Assembly (NCBI RefSeq): GCF_003917135.1
Contig: NZ_RPDI01000006.1
Location: 1-64,000, forward strand
DNA: 64,000 bases
DNA from: Leucobacter chromiireducens
GTDB lineage: Bacteria; Actinomycetota; Actinomycetes; Actinomycetales; Microbacteriaceae
Reading direction: 5' to 3'
In this document: positions 10,522 through 18,781 of the stretch, piece after piece
Layout: the number at the start of each line of letters is the position of its first letter
Numbering within the stretch: position 1 is the first letter of the stretch
Notes under the pieces: model-generated
Database searches by the model: none
What the model was told of the DNA's origin: nothing
What the model saw: the letters and a program-made list of their open reading frames with translations, nothing else
Translations under genes and position numbers: made by a program

Positions 10522-12197
10522 CGGAACCGCTGCTCGAGGTCGCCGGGCTCAGCGTCGCGGCACCGGGCGGGGCTCCCGTCCTCGCCGAACTGGAGCTTGC
10601 CGTCTCGCCGGGCGAGTGCCTCGCGATCGTCGGCGAGTCAGGCGCTGGCAAGTCGGTACTTGCGCGAACCCTGCTCGGCCTCACGCAGGCCAGCGCGCGC
10701 TGGCGCGTCGACGCTGACGCGCTGCGGATCGCCGGGCGGGATCTGCGCCGCGCCTCGCAGCGGCAATGGCGCGGCGTGCGCGGGGCCGCCGTCGGCCTGG
10801 TGCTGCAGGACGCGCTGCAGTCCCTCGACCCGCTCCGCACGATCGGCGCGGAGGTCGGCGAGGCGCTCGCCATCCGCGGGGTGCGCGGGGCGGCCCGCCG
10901 GGCGGCGGTCGTCGCCGCGCTAACGGCCGCCGGCCTGCCCGACGCGGAGTCGCGGCTCGCGCAGCGCTCGGGCGAGCTGTCGGGCGGCATGCGGCAGCGC
11001 GCGCTCATCGCCGCCGCGCTCGCGGCTGGCCCACCGCTGCTCATCGCCGACGAGCCGACCACGGCGCTCGACTCGGCGACCGCGGCGCGCGTGCTCGCGC
11101 ACCTGCGGGAGATCCGGGATCGCGGCACCGGCCTGCTGCTCATCAGTCACGACATCGGCGCGGTCGCGCGCGTCGCCGACCGGGTCGCGGTGCTGGCCGG
11201 CGGGCGGCTCGTGGAGTCGGGGCCGACCGCCGAGTTCCTTGCGCGTCCGAGGACCGCCGCGGGGCGCGCGCTCGTCGCGGCGATGCCGCGCGGCCCGAAG
11301 CCCGCGCTGGCGCGGGGCCAGGGGGCCGAGAACGGCGGTGCGCAGGATCACGGTGCGCAGGATCGCAGGGCCGGGGATCACCGCGCGCAGCCGGGTCTGG
11401 CCGATCCCACCGGCCTCCCGCCTGGCCGCGAGCTCATCACACTCACCGAGGCGAGCCGCCTCTTCGCCGCCCCGGGCGGCGGCACCACCGGGCTCCGCGG
11501 GGTCTCACTCACCCTCCGCGCCGGCGAGGCGCTCGGCGTGGTCGGCGAGTCGGGGGCGGGCAAGACCACGCTCGCCCGCGTGCTCGCGGGGGCCGAGCAG
11601 CCGGACGCTGGCCGCGTCGAGCACGGCCGTCCGGCACCGCGGGTGCGGCTCATCCCGCAGGACCCGCTCGCCACCTTCGACCCGCGGTGGCGCGTCGAAC
11701 GCATCCTCGCGGCGTCGATCCAGCGCGACGCGGGCTCCGGTGTCTCAGGCCCTGGCATCTCACGCGCTCCCAGCGCGGCTGCACCGAACGCCCCCGCCAC
11801 ACCCCGCACCCCCGCGGAGCTGCTGCTCGCGGTCGGCCTCGATCCCGAGCTGCTGGGCCGCCGGCCGGCGACGCTCTCGGGTGGGCAGCGGCAGCGGGTC
11901 GCGATCGCGCGGGCGCTCGCGGCGGAGCCGGATGTGCTCGTGTGCGATGAGCCGGTGTCTGCCCTCGACATGGCGACGCAGGCGGGCATCCTGGCGCTGC
12001 TGCGCGAACTGCAGGCGCGGGAGGGCGTGGCGCTCGTGTTCGTGTCGCACGACCTCGCGGCGGTGCGCACGGTGGCCGATCGTGTGCTGATCATGCGCGA
12101 CGGCGGCGTGGTCGAGGAGGGGCCGACGGAGCGCGTCTTCGGTGCCCCGAGCCACCCGTTCACGCGCGAGCTCATCGAGGCGGCGACCCCCTCCTGA
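10518..12197 (+). CDS. Fused peptide ABC transporter ATPase (DppD-DppF type)
   Basis: 559 residues carrying two complete nucleotide-binding domains, replacing the usual separate DppD and DppF. Domain 1: Walker A GESGAGKS, signature LSGGMRQR, Walker B LLIADEPT. Domain 2: Walker A GESGAGKT, signature LSGGQRQR, Walker B VLVCDEPVSALD. The linker (about residues 260-295) is Gly/Ala/Gln-rich with short repeated AQD/AGD units. The start is the ATG at 10518 overlapping the permease stop; the frame is open further upstream but that would run through the permease gene. The last gene of the importer operon; powers uptake. Confidence 0.94.
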   Translation: MTEPLLEVAGLSVAAPGGAPVLAELELAVSPGECLAIVGESGAGKSVLARTLLGLTQASARWRVDADALRIAGRDLRRASQRQWRGVRGAAVGLVLQDALQSLDPLRTIGAEVGEALAIRGVRGAARRAAVVAALTAAGLPDAESRLAQRSGELSGGMRQRALIAAALAAGPPLLIADEPTTALDSATAARVLAHLREIRDRGTGLLLISHDIGAVARVADRVAVLAGGRLVESGPTAEFLARPRTAAGRALVAAMPRGPKPALARGQGAENGGAQDHGAQDRRAGDHRAQPGLADPTGLPPGRELITLTEASRLFAAPGGGTTGLRGVSLTLRAGEALGVVGESGAGKTTLARVLAGAEQPDAGRVEHGRPAPRVRLIPQDPLATFDPRWRVERILAASIQRDAGSGVSGPGISRAPSAAAPNAPATPRTPAELLLAVGLDPELLGRRPATLSGGQRQRVAIARALAAEPDVLVCDEPVSALDMATQAGILALLRELQAREGVALVFVSHDLAAVRTVADRVLIMRDGGVVEEGPTERVFGAPSHPFTRELIEAATPS

Positions 12198-12239
12198 CCC
12201 TGCCGCTGCACCCACCCCACCCCACCCCACCCCAATCTT

Positions 12240-12380
12240 TGTTCGACTTTGATCCGGAACTGCCGTCTATTCCGACCCAAACCCCACGCAAGTCTGGGCA
12301 GCGGCGCGGGGGCACCCACCCACCCCGGATTTGGTGCGAGTTTGGTCGGGAATAGCGGTCTATTCCGGATCAAACTGGCA
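12240..12380. repeat. Long imperfect inverted repeat between convergent operons
   Basis: The 269-base gap between the ABC operon and the MMPL gene begins with a CCCCA pentamer tandem (about 12207-12233) and contains two inverted copies of a roughly 40-base unit: arm 1 about 12245-12286 (TTTGATCCGGAA then TATTCCGACCCAAAC) and arm 2 about 12336-12378 on the other strand (TTTGATCCGGAATAG then TATTCCCGACCAAACT). Arm 2 is itself a dyad, GGAATAG and CTATTCC around CGGT. It may act as a bidirectional terminator or be a dispersed palindromic element. Confidence 0.6.
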
Positions 12381-12466
12381 GGGAACAGGGGTGGGCGGGA
12401 GCGGGGCAGGCGGGCAAGGCGGGAGCGGAGCGGGCGAGCGGGCAGCGCCCCACCGAGCACCCCCTC

Positions 12467-14683
12467 CTAGCGCTCCCCCCGCGCCAGCTTCGACGGCCAC
12501 CAGATCGCGCGGCCGATGTCGTAGCTCAGCGCCGGCACGAGCAGCGAGCGCACGATGAACGTATCGAGCAGCACGCCGAAGGCCACGATGAACGCGATCT
12601 GCACGAGGAACAGGATCGGGATCACCGACAGCGCGGCAAACGTCGCGGCGAGCACGAGCCCGGCCGAGGTGATCACCCCGCCCGTGATCGAGAGGCCGCG
12701 CAGCACCCCAGCGCGGGTGCCGTGCGCGAGCGACTCCTCGCGCACCCGCGTCATCAGGAAGATGTTGTAGTCGATGCCGAGCGCGACGAGGAAGACGAAG
12801 CTGTAGAGCGGCACCGCGGGATCCGCGCCGGGGAACTGGAACACGTGCGTGAAGAGCCAGCCGGCAACGCCGAGCGCCGTTCCGAAGGAGAGCACCGTCG
12901 TCGCGACGAGCAGCAGCGGGGCGACGATCGAGCGCAGCAGCAGCATGAGGATCAGCGTGATCACGAGCAGCACGATCGGGATGATGAGCGTACGGTCGTG
13001 GATCGACGCGTCGTTCGTGTCGAGCGCGGTCGCGGTGACGCCGCCGACGAGCGCGGCAGGCACGGCCTCAGCGAGCTCGGCACGGATCTCGCGGACGGTC
13101 TCCCCCGCGGCGTCGGAGTCGGCCGCGTCGCTCAGCGTCGCCTGCAGGAGCACGTCACCGTCCGCGACGGTGGGCTCGGGTGCCTCCGCGGCCGGCATCC
13201 CCGGCATCCCCGGCGGGCCGACCTGACCGATGCCGTCAGCCGTGACGGGCAGCGTGCCGCTCACCGAGTCGGTCGCGGTGACGCTCACGCTCTCGATGCC
13301 GTCCTGCGCGAGCAGCGCGTCGGCGGTGGCCTGCAGCTCGTCCTCCGGCGTGATCACCATCACGGGACTGCCTGATCCACCGGGGAAGTGCTCGCCGAGC
13401 GCCCGCTGGCCATCGCGCGCCTCGGAGGCGCCGAGGACGAGGTCGGACTGCGGCACTCCGCTCGCGTCGAGCTGGGACGCGCCCACCACACCGACGGCGA
13501 GCACGAGCGCGGTGACGATCCAGATCGGGCGGTGGCGGCGCTTGATCCAGCCGGCGAGCTTCGCCCACACGCCGCCGTGAATGCCGTGCTCGGCTGCGAC
13601 GACCTCGGGCTCGAACTTCGGCCGCTTGGGCCAGAACGCTGCGCGCCCGAACGCGAAGAGCACGGCGGGCAGGAGCGTGAGCGCCGCGAGCATCGCGAAC
13701 ACGATCCCGATCGCGGCGATCGGGCCGAGCGAGCTGTTCGACTTCAGATCGGACAGCAGCAGGCAGAGCAGGCCGGCGATGACGGTTCCGCCGGAGGCGA
13801 GGATCGGTTCGATCGAGCCCTTCAGCGCGCGGACGGTCGCGGCGCCGCGATCCTCAACGAGCCGCAGTTCCTCCCGGTAGCGGGAGACGTAGAGCAGCGA
13901 GTAGTCGGTGGCCGCGCCGATCACGAGGATGAAGAGGATGCCCTGTGTCTGCCCGGAGAGCATGAGGAGGCCCCACTTTGCGAGCCACCAGTTGAGCAGG
14001 AGCGCGGCGGTGAGTGCGATGACGCTCGTGCCGAGCACGGCGACCGGGAGCAGCAGCGAGCGGTACACGACGATGAGGATGACGAACACCGCGGCGAGCG
14101 CGACGCCGAGCAGGATCCCGTCGATGCCGGAGAAGCCGTTGACGAGGTCGGCGGTGAAGCCGGCCGGGCCGGTGACGAAGACCTCGACGCCGGCCGGGGC
14201 AGCGGCGCGGAGCTCGTCGCCCACCGCGTTCACGGTGTCGCGGAGCTCGTCACCGCTGTCGATGGGCACGAAGAGCTGCGCTGCGCGGCCGTCCTCGGAC
14301 GGGATCAGCGGCGAGAGGGCGTCGCTGACGCCCGGCACCTGATCGGGCAGCGCCGCTGCCGCGTCCCCCAGTGCGGCGAGCTGCTCGGGCGAGAAGGCCT
14401 CGTCCTGCGTGAGCACCACGACGGCGGGGATGTCGTCGCCGTCGCGGAAGTCCCCGAGCCGCTGCTGCACCTGCGTCGCCTCGGCGGAGGTCGGGAGGTA
14501 GGTGGTCTGGTCGTTCGATGAGACCTCACTCACCTTGCCGAAGTACGGGCCGCCGACGCCCGCCGCCGCGACCCAGATGAGGATCAGGGCCGCGGGGACC
14601 AGCACGCGCAGCCACGTTGGCCACCGTCGGGCGGTGCTGGAGCGCTGCGCGCGCTCCCTCGTGTCGTCGCGCTTCGTTGACAT
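12467..14683 (-). CDS. MMPL/RND family membrane exporter
   Basis: 738 residues with the two-fold repeated RND/MMPL topology: one helix, a large extracytoplasmic loop, a five-helix bundle, then the same again. The conserved Asp-Tyr motifs that carry protons are present in both halves: GAATDYSLLYVSRYREEL (about 255) and GIDYNIFLMTRVREES (about 635). Actinobacterial members export lipids or drugs; the substrate here is unknown. The ATG at 14683 is chosen over a GTG four codons upstream because GAGG lies 6 bases before it. Divergent from a MarR regulator with a 74-base shared control region, so MarR control is likely. Confidence 0.93.
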   Translation of the reverse strand: MSTKRDDTRERAQRSSTARRWPTWLRVLVPAALILIWVAAAGVGGPYFGKVSEVSSNDQTTYLPTSAEATQVQQRLGDFRDGDDIPAVVVLTQDEAFSPEQLAALGDAAAALPDQVPGVSDALSPLIPSEDGRAAQLFVPIDSGDELRDTVNAVGDELRAAAPAGVEVFVTGPAGFTADLVNGFSGIDGILLGVALAAVFVILIVVYRSLLLPVAVLGTSVIALTAALLLNWWLAKWGLLMLSGQTQGILFILVIGAATDYSLLYVSRYREELRLVEDRGAATVRALKGSIEPILASGGTVIAGLLCLLLSDLKSNSSLGPIAAIGIVFAMLAALTLLPAVLFAFGRAAFWPKRPKFEPEVVAAEHGIHGGVWAKLAGWIKRRHRPIWIVTALVLAVGVVGASQLDASGVPQSDLVLGASEARDGQRALGEHFPGGSGSPVMVITPEDELQATADALLAQDGIESVSVTATDSVSGTLPVTADGIGQVGPPGMPGMPAAEAPEPTVADGDVLLQATLSDAADSDAAGETVREIRAELAEAVPAALVGGVTATALDTNDASIHDRTLIIPIVLLVITLILMLLLRSIVAPLLLVATTVLSFGTALGVAGWLFTHVFQFPGADPAVPLYSFVFLVALGIDYNIFLMTRVREESLAHGTRAGVLRGLSITGGVITSAGLVLAATFAALSVIPILFLVQIAFIVAFGVLLDTFIVRSLLVPALSYDIGRAIWWPSKLARGER

Positions 14684-14757
14684 CCCCCACCTCACTTAGT
14701 TAGCCAGAGTTAATAATACCCCCTGGCACAATTTACCGGTGGGGATAACATAGCATC
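14684..14757. promoter_or_regulatory. Shared MMPL/MarR control region
   Basis: An AT-rich island in a GC-rich setting. On the minus strand TAACT occurs twice, 10 bases apart, one helical turn, next to TATTAT, a good -10 for the MMPL gene. On the plus strand TAACAT (14746-14751) lies 6 bases before the MarR ATG, with TGGCAC 16 bases further up, suggesting a leaderless MarR transcript. The direct repeats are candidate MarR contact sites. Confidence 0.5.
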
Positions 14758-15339
14758 ATGTCTGAGTTCGAGCCACCTCCCGGAACCCCCGGGATGTACG
14801 ACGTGGCCGGCAACGATCCCGACGGCCGCCTCGTCGACCGCAGCGGGATGTCACCGCGGGACCTCGCCGAGATCGGCGCGCTCATGGCGGCGCTCGGCGC
14901 GCTCCGCGAGGCGGAGGACCGACTGTCCGAGGCGTCGCTCAAGTACATGGAGCTCGGCCGCACCGACATGCGCGCCCTCCATTTCCTCATCGTCACGGAA
15001 AACCAGGGCGGGATCGCCACCCCAGGCTCGATCGCCGCGCACCTCGGGATCACCACGCCCTCCACCACCAAGCTCCTCGATCGATTGGAGCGCGGCGGGC
15101 ACATCAGCCGCTCGATCCACCCGAAGGATCGGCGCGCGTTCGCGATCGCGATCACGCCGGAAACGCGCGAGGCCGCTTTCCGCACGGTCGGCGCGCAGCA
15201 GGCGAAGCGATTCAACGCGGCGGCGCGCCTCACGAGCACGGAACGCGCGGCGGTCACCCGCTTCCTCACCGACATGACGCGCGAGATCGACGTCACCGGG
15301 CTCGACTGGGCGGGCGGCGACCCAGCCGCGGCCAGCTAG
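14758..15339 (+). CDS. MarR family transcriptional regulator
   Basis: 193 residues. The winged helix is at about 65-135: GRTDMRALHFLIVTENQGG, then GSIAAHLGITTPSTTKLLDR and the wing ERGGHISRSIHPKDRRAFAI. The conserved DRR of the wing is present. A 40-residue N-terminal extension precedes the usual start of the family. The ATG has no ribosome-binding site but a -10 box ending 6 bases upstream. Divergently placed against the MMPL exporter, which is the standard arrangement for a MarR repressor and its efflux target; the inducer is unknown. The next gene, yaeQ, starts 11 bases later but appears to have its own -10 box. Confidence 0.93.
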   Translation: MSEFEPPPGTPGMYDVAGNDPDGRLVDRSGMSPRDLAEIGALMAALGALREAEDRLSEASLKYMELGRTDMRALHFLIVTENQGGIATPGSIAAHLGITTPSTTKLLDRLERGGHISRSIHPKDRRAFAIAITPETREAAFRTVGAQQAKRFNAAARLTSTERAAVTRFLTDMTREIDVTGLDWAGGDPAAAS

Positions 15340-15350
15340 GCTCGAGAGCT

Positions 15351-15893
15351 ATGGCTATCGGTGCGACCATCCACAACTTTGAGATCCAGCTGGCAGACGT
15401 CGACCGCGGGGTCTACGAGGAGCTGCAGCTGCGCGCTGCGCGCCACCCATCCGAAACCGCCGCGTACCTGGCAACGCGCGTGCTCGCGTACTGCCTCGAG
15501 TACGAGGAGGGCATCACCTTCGCCGCCGGGGGCGTGTCCGACACCGATGAGCCCGCGGTGCTCGTGCGGGATCTCACCGGCCAGATCACCGCGTGGATCG
15601 AGATCGGCGCGCCCGACGCCCAGCGACTGCACCACGGCAGCAAGCTCGCGGATCGCGTCGCGGTGTACACGCACCGGGATCCCGCCCGGCTCATGCCGAA
15701 CTGGCAGGGGAAGACGATTCACGCCGCGGCAGCGATCCCGATCCGCTCGTTTGATCCCGGGTTCATCGACGCCATCGTGCCGCTCATCGAGCGCCGCAAC
15801 ACGATGACGGTGTCCGTCACCGAGGGGCAGCTCTACCTCGAGGTGAACGGCACGGCGCTCAGCTCGGAGATCCACGAGCACCGGATCGCGTAG
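15351..15893 (+). CDS. yaeQ: YaeQ family protein
   Basis: 180 residues, the usual length. The family start is recognisable (ATIHNFEIQLADVDRGVYEE, then RAARHPSETAAYLATRVLAYCLEYEEG), as are DEPAVLVRDLTGQITAWIEIG and the C-terminal VSVTEGQLYLEVNG. Structural work places YaeQ in the PD-(D/E)XK nuclease fold; its biological role is not settled. TAGGCT overlapping the MarR stop codon (15337-15342) lies 8 bases before the ATG, so it may be transcribed leaderless from within the end of the MarR gene. Confidence 0.9.
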   Translation: MAIGATIHNFEIQLADVDRGVYEELQLRAARHPSETAAYLATRVLAYCLEYEEGITFAAGGVSDTDEPAVLVRDLTGQITAWIEIGAPDAQRLHHGSKLADRVAVYTHRDPARLMPNWQGKTIHAAAAIPIRSFDPGFIDAIVPLIERRNTMTVSVTEGQLYLEVNGTALSSEIHEHRIA

Positions 15894-15938
15894 CGCGATC
15901 CGGCACCCGCGGCGCAGAGGTCCGAGCGCGGCGCGGCG

Positions 15939-16076
15939 CTAGATCATCGAGCGCCCGTCACGCTTCGCCTCACGCCACTCCCGCACGAAGGCCCGAACAA
16001 TGACCGTCAACGTGCCGGCAACGAGCACCGGCCACATCAGTACGTACAGGGTCAGGAGTACGGTGTTCCAGGTCAT
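15939..16076 (-). CDS. Small membrane subunit of a sodium:solute symporter
   Basis: 45 residues, beginning MTWNTVLLTLYVLMWPVLVAG: one hydrophobic helix (about 5-28) followed by a basic/acidic tail, VREWREAKRDGRSMI. It starts in an ATGA overlap with the stop of the symporter gene, so it is made from the same mRNA in coupled fashion. Tiny single-helix partners of this kind are known beside some Na+-coupled transporters in actinobacteria; I infer a structural or targeting subunit. Too short for most gene finders. Confidence 0.75.
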   Translation of the reverse strand: MTWNTVLLTLYVLMWPVLVAGTLTVIVRAFVREWREAKRDGRSMI

Positions 16077-17758
16077 GCGCTGGTCCTCTCTACGTTGGTA
16101 ATGGGTTCGCTCGCCGGTGAGCCTGCGACGGGATCAAAGTCGCCCGTGCGCTCGCGAATCAGCGCGAAATCGAAGGGCGCCTTCCGCGAAATGAGCGTCA
16201 GTGCAACGCACACGATGGTGCTCACTGCGTACGCCACGAGTGATCCCGAAAGCACCGGGTACAGGTGCAGGAACCCGATCGCGAACGGCGCTGCGGCGAG
16301 GGTCGACGCCGCGCCGACCACGAGCGCGACACGGAGCCCGAAGAACCCGAACGCCATGAGGCCGAGCACCACGCCGATGCCGATGGTGGCGAGCACGTCG
16401 CTCACGATCCCCACGCCACCGCTCAGTTCCACCCACGCGAAGCGCACCGGCAGGAACGCCGCGAGCGCCGCGACGACCGCCACACTGAACGCGACGTTCG
16501 TGACGCGGTCCCAATAGAAGCTCGCGATCACGGGGAACACCAGTGCGCCCCAGAGCGCGCCGACGAACACGAGCAGATCGAGGATGTTGAGCTGCGACCC
16601 CGCGAAGAAGATGCCCGCGGTCACCGCGACGATCATGGTGATCCGCCCGATGAGCACCATCGTGCGCGGGTTCGCGCGCCCCTTCCCTGCGACGTTCTGC
16701 CCGTAGATATCGGCCATCACAATCGACGCGAGCGCCGTCAGATCCGCGTCCGCGGTCGACGAGAGCGAACCGATGATCATGATGAAGAACAGCGCGAGCA
16801 GCGCCGGCGGCAGATATGTGGCCGCCAACTGCGGGATGAGGTTGTTCACGTCACCGCCCGCTGGCTCAATCCCCGCGTACAGCGCGATCACGCCGAGCAT
16901 GCCAATGCCGATGATCGTGGCGCCGTAGCCCACCGTCGCGGTGACGAAGGTCTTCTTGATGAGGTCCTCGCGCACCGCGAAGAGGCGCTGCGCGATCGTC
17001 TGGTTGCCGATCGCGTACGCGAGCACGGCCGCAATGTAGGGTGCGCCTTGGTTGAAGAACGCGTCCGACGAGAAGAAATTCGACTGCTGCGGCGTGAGCC
17101 GGTGCGCGCCTGTCTCGAATAGCTCGGGCCCGCCTGCAGCGAAGAACACGACGGGAATGATGATCACCACGGCGCCCAGCATGAAGAGCACCTGCATGAA
17201 GTCAGTGAGCACCGAGGCGCGGAATCCCGCCCACAGCGTGTAGAGCAGCACACCCGCGCCGATCGCGATGATGCCCTGTGTGAAGGTGAACGGCGAGAGC
17301 ATGTCGATGAGCGCACCACCAGCGATGAGGTTCGAGGTGAGGCTGATGATGCTGCCCAACACGTTGGAGCCCGCGAGCATCAATTGGCTGGAACGGCCAT
17401 GCCGCGCGAACATCACCTCCGCGATCGTGTGCGCGCGGGGCGCGACCTGGCGGATCCGACGTCCAAAGGGATAGATCAGCAGAATCATCAGCGCGCCCCA
17501 GAGTCCGTAGTGGATCGGGCCAGAGAGTCCGTATTGGAAGCCGGAGGTGGCCGAGGCATACATCGACGCCGCCCAGATCCAGGTTGCGGTCATCGAAGCG
17601 GCGGAGATACCGAAGCCGATGCCGCCTCCGCCGGTCATGTACCCGTCGGCGTTCTCGCGCCTGCGGCTGATTCGGAGAGAAATGATGAGGCTCGCGCCAA
17701 AGAAGAGAATGAAGAGCCCGAGAACAACCGGGCCCGAGAGCTGCTGGAGCTCTGACAT
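16073..17758 (-). CDS. Sodium:solute symporter (SSS) family transporter
   Basis: 561 residues with about 13 transmembrane helices. The family signature lies near residue 310 (ALFFIMIIGSLSSTADADLTALASIVMADIYG), and the N-terminal part has GGIGFGISAASMTATWIWAAS. It drives uptake of an organic solute with Na+. The signature segment resembles the urea/polyamine (DUR3-like) branch more than proline carriers, but the substrate is not assigned. AAAGGA lies 8 bases before the ATG. It overlaps the 45-residue partner by ATGA. Transcribed away from the NTF2-like gene, with a 348-base upstream region. Confidence 0.9.
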   Translation of the reverse strand: MSELQQLSGPVVLGLFILFFGASLIISLRISRRRENADGYMTGGGGIGFGISAASMTATWIWAASMYASATSGFQYGLSGPIHYGLWGALMILLIYPFGRRIRQVAPRAHTIAEVMFARHGRSSQLMLAGSNVLGSIISLTSNLIAGGALIDMLSPFTFTQGIIAIGAGVLLYTLWAGFRASVLTDFMQVLFMLGAVVIIIPVVFFAAGGPELFETGAHRLTPQQSNFFSSDAFFNQGAPYIAAVLAYAIGNQTIAQRLFAVREDLIKKTFVTATVGYGATIIGIGMLGVIALYAGIEPAGGDVNNLIPQLAATYLPPALLALFFIMIIGSLSSTADADLTALASIVMADIYGQNVAGKGRANPRTMVLIGRITMIVAVTAGIFFAGSQLNILDLLVFVGALWGALVFPVIASFYWDRVTNVAFSVAVVAALAAFLPVRFAWVELSGGVGIVSDVLATIGIGVVLGLMAFGFFGLRVALVVGAASTLAAAPFAIGFLHLYPVLSGSLVAYAVSTIVCVALTLISRKAPFDFALIRERTGDFDPVAGSPASEPITNVERTSA

Positions 17759-18106
17759 TGCGTGTTCCTTTCAAGATACGGATGGTCGGCGTCAGTGCCG
17801 GAAACCGAATGGTGAAAAGAGAAGACGCTAAGTGGGGATGAGGTCGGACGGCGTAAACCGCTTGGTGACATCGATCAGGCGCTCGCGGAGCGGCGCGGGA
17901 CGAGCAGTGACGATAGATCGAGAATGGACGTGTACCGGCGGGTGGATAGGGCTCCCCTTTCGATGAGGTTTTGTGGAGTATCGGGCGAAGTCGCCAACAC
18001 CATACCTATCGGTTTCTCGTGAGGAGGGCCAATTGGGGCGAATCTGAGCGCCTCATGCACGGGCGAACGCGGAGGGGGCGGGGGCCAACCATGCCAGAAT
18101 CGGTAC
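17759..18106. other. Divergent intergenic region, symporter / NTF2-like gene
   Basis: 348 bases with no supportable gene. The middle (about 17950-18030) is less GC-rich and contains GGCGA-AG-TCGCC, a short dyad, near 17982-17993; symporter promoter elements probably lie there, but I could not fix them. CAGAAT (18095-18100) six bases before the downstream ATG is the likely -10 of that gene. Confidence 0.5.
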
Positions 18107-18532
18107 ATGCCCCGAAACACTCGCGACACCGTCACCGCGTTCCTCGATACCGTACGGAGCGGCCGCGAGCCACACCGCGCCGCCGAGTTCCTGGCTCCCG
18201 TGGTGCGCGCCAACCAGGTGCGGGCCGGCGCACGCGAGACGATCGAGCGCTCCCCCGCGAACTACGAGGAACACGTCGCGGAGATGCACGAGATGTTCGG
18301 GCCGTTCGAGCTCGTCATCGACGAGCTACTCGTCGACGGGGATCGCGCCTACGCGCGGTGGATCCAGCGCGGCACACACGTCGGTGAGATCGACGGACAC
18401 GCGCCGACCGACGCAACGATTGAGACCGTCGGCAGCGCGGTGTATCGCGTCGCCGACGGCCTGATCGTCGAGTACTGGATCCAGCAGGACGCTGCGGGCC
18501 TGGCCGCGCAGCTCACCGCAGCTGCGCGCTAG
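18107..18532 (+). CDS. SnoaL/NTF2-like family protein
   Basis: 141 residues in the small NTF2-like alpha+beta barrel family: RDTVTAFLDTVRSGREPHRA, then ANYEEHVAEMHEMFGPFELVI, GDRAYARWIQRGTHVGEIDG and YRVADGLIVEYWIQQDA. Members are ester-hydrolysing, cyclising or carrier proteins; there is no basis for choosing. No ribosome-binding site, but CAGAAT sits 6 bases before the ATG. The stop TAG overlaps the stop of the opposite gene in a shared CTAG. Confidence 0.82.
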   Translation: MPRNTRDTVTAFLDTVRSGREPHRAAEFLAPVVRANQVRAGARETIERSPANYEEHVAEMHEMFGPFELVIDELLVDGDRAYARWIQRGTHVGEIDGHAPTDATIETVGSAVYRVADGLIVEYWIQQDAAGLAAQLTAAAR

Positions 18533-18735
18533 ATCTTCGGGTCCTCGCCCGTCACCTTCATGCGCAGGGCTGAGGCGCGCATGATGTCGCCCTCCAGGAA
18601 TCGGACGAGCGACTCGTCGCCGGCGGCCTGCGCCTCCTCGATGTGAGCGAACGATGCCTGCACCTCGGCGTCAAGACCCTCCGTGACCAGCGCGCGGATG
18701 GACTCGGGGAGGCGAAGAAAGCTCTGCGAAGTCAT
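18529..18735 (-). CDS. Small hypothetical protein, 68 residues
   Basis: Not recognised. Reads MTSQSFLRLPESIRALV, then an acidic helical part (EVQASFAHIEEAQAAGDESL) ending KVTGEDPKI. It is predicted soluble and mainly alpha-helical, with no Cys. The ATG at 18735 is preferred over longer starts because TATCTT lies 7 bases upstream, the leaderless pattern seen repeatedly in this window, and the upstream frame would enter the CPBP gene. Stops of this gene and of the NTF2-like gene overlap tail to tail. Confidence 0.7.
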   Translation of the reverse strand: MTSQSFLRLPESIRALVTEGLDAEVQASFAHIEEAQAAGDESLVRFLEGDIMRASALRMKVTGEDPKI

Positions 18736-18781
18736 ACCATCGAAGATACCCCGTGCACATCCCTCACCGGGAGTTCTCAGC

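Noticed and set aside
12207-12233. CCCCA tandem as a telomere-like or origin sequence
   Set aside because: Only about five imperfect units in a terminator-like spacer; simple-sequence slippage in GC-rich DNA explains it.
13388-14521. 377-codon frame antisense to the MMPL gene
   Set aside because: Shadow of the exporter gene; highly charged, no start signals.
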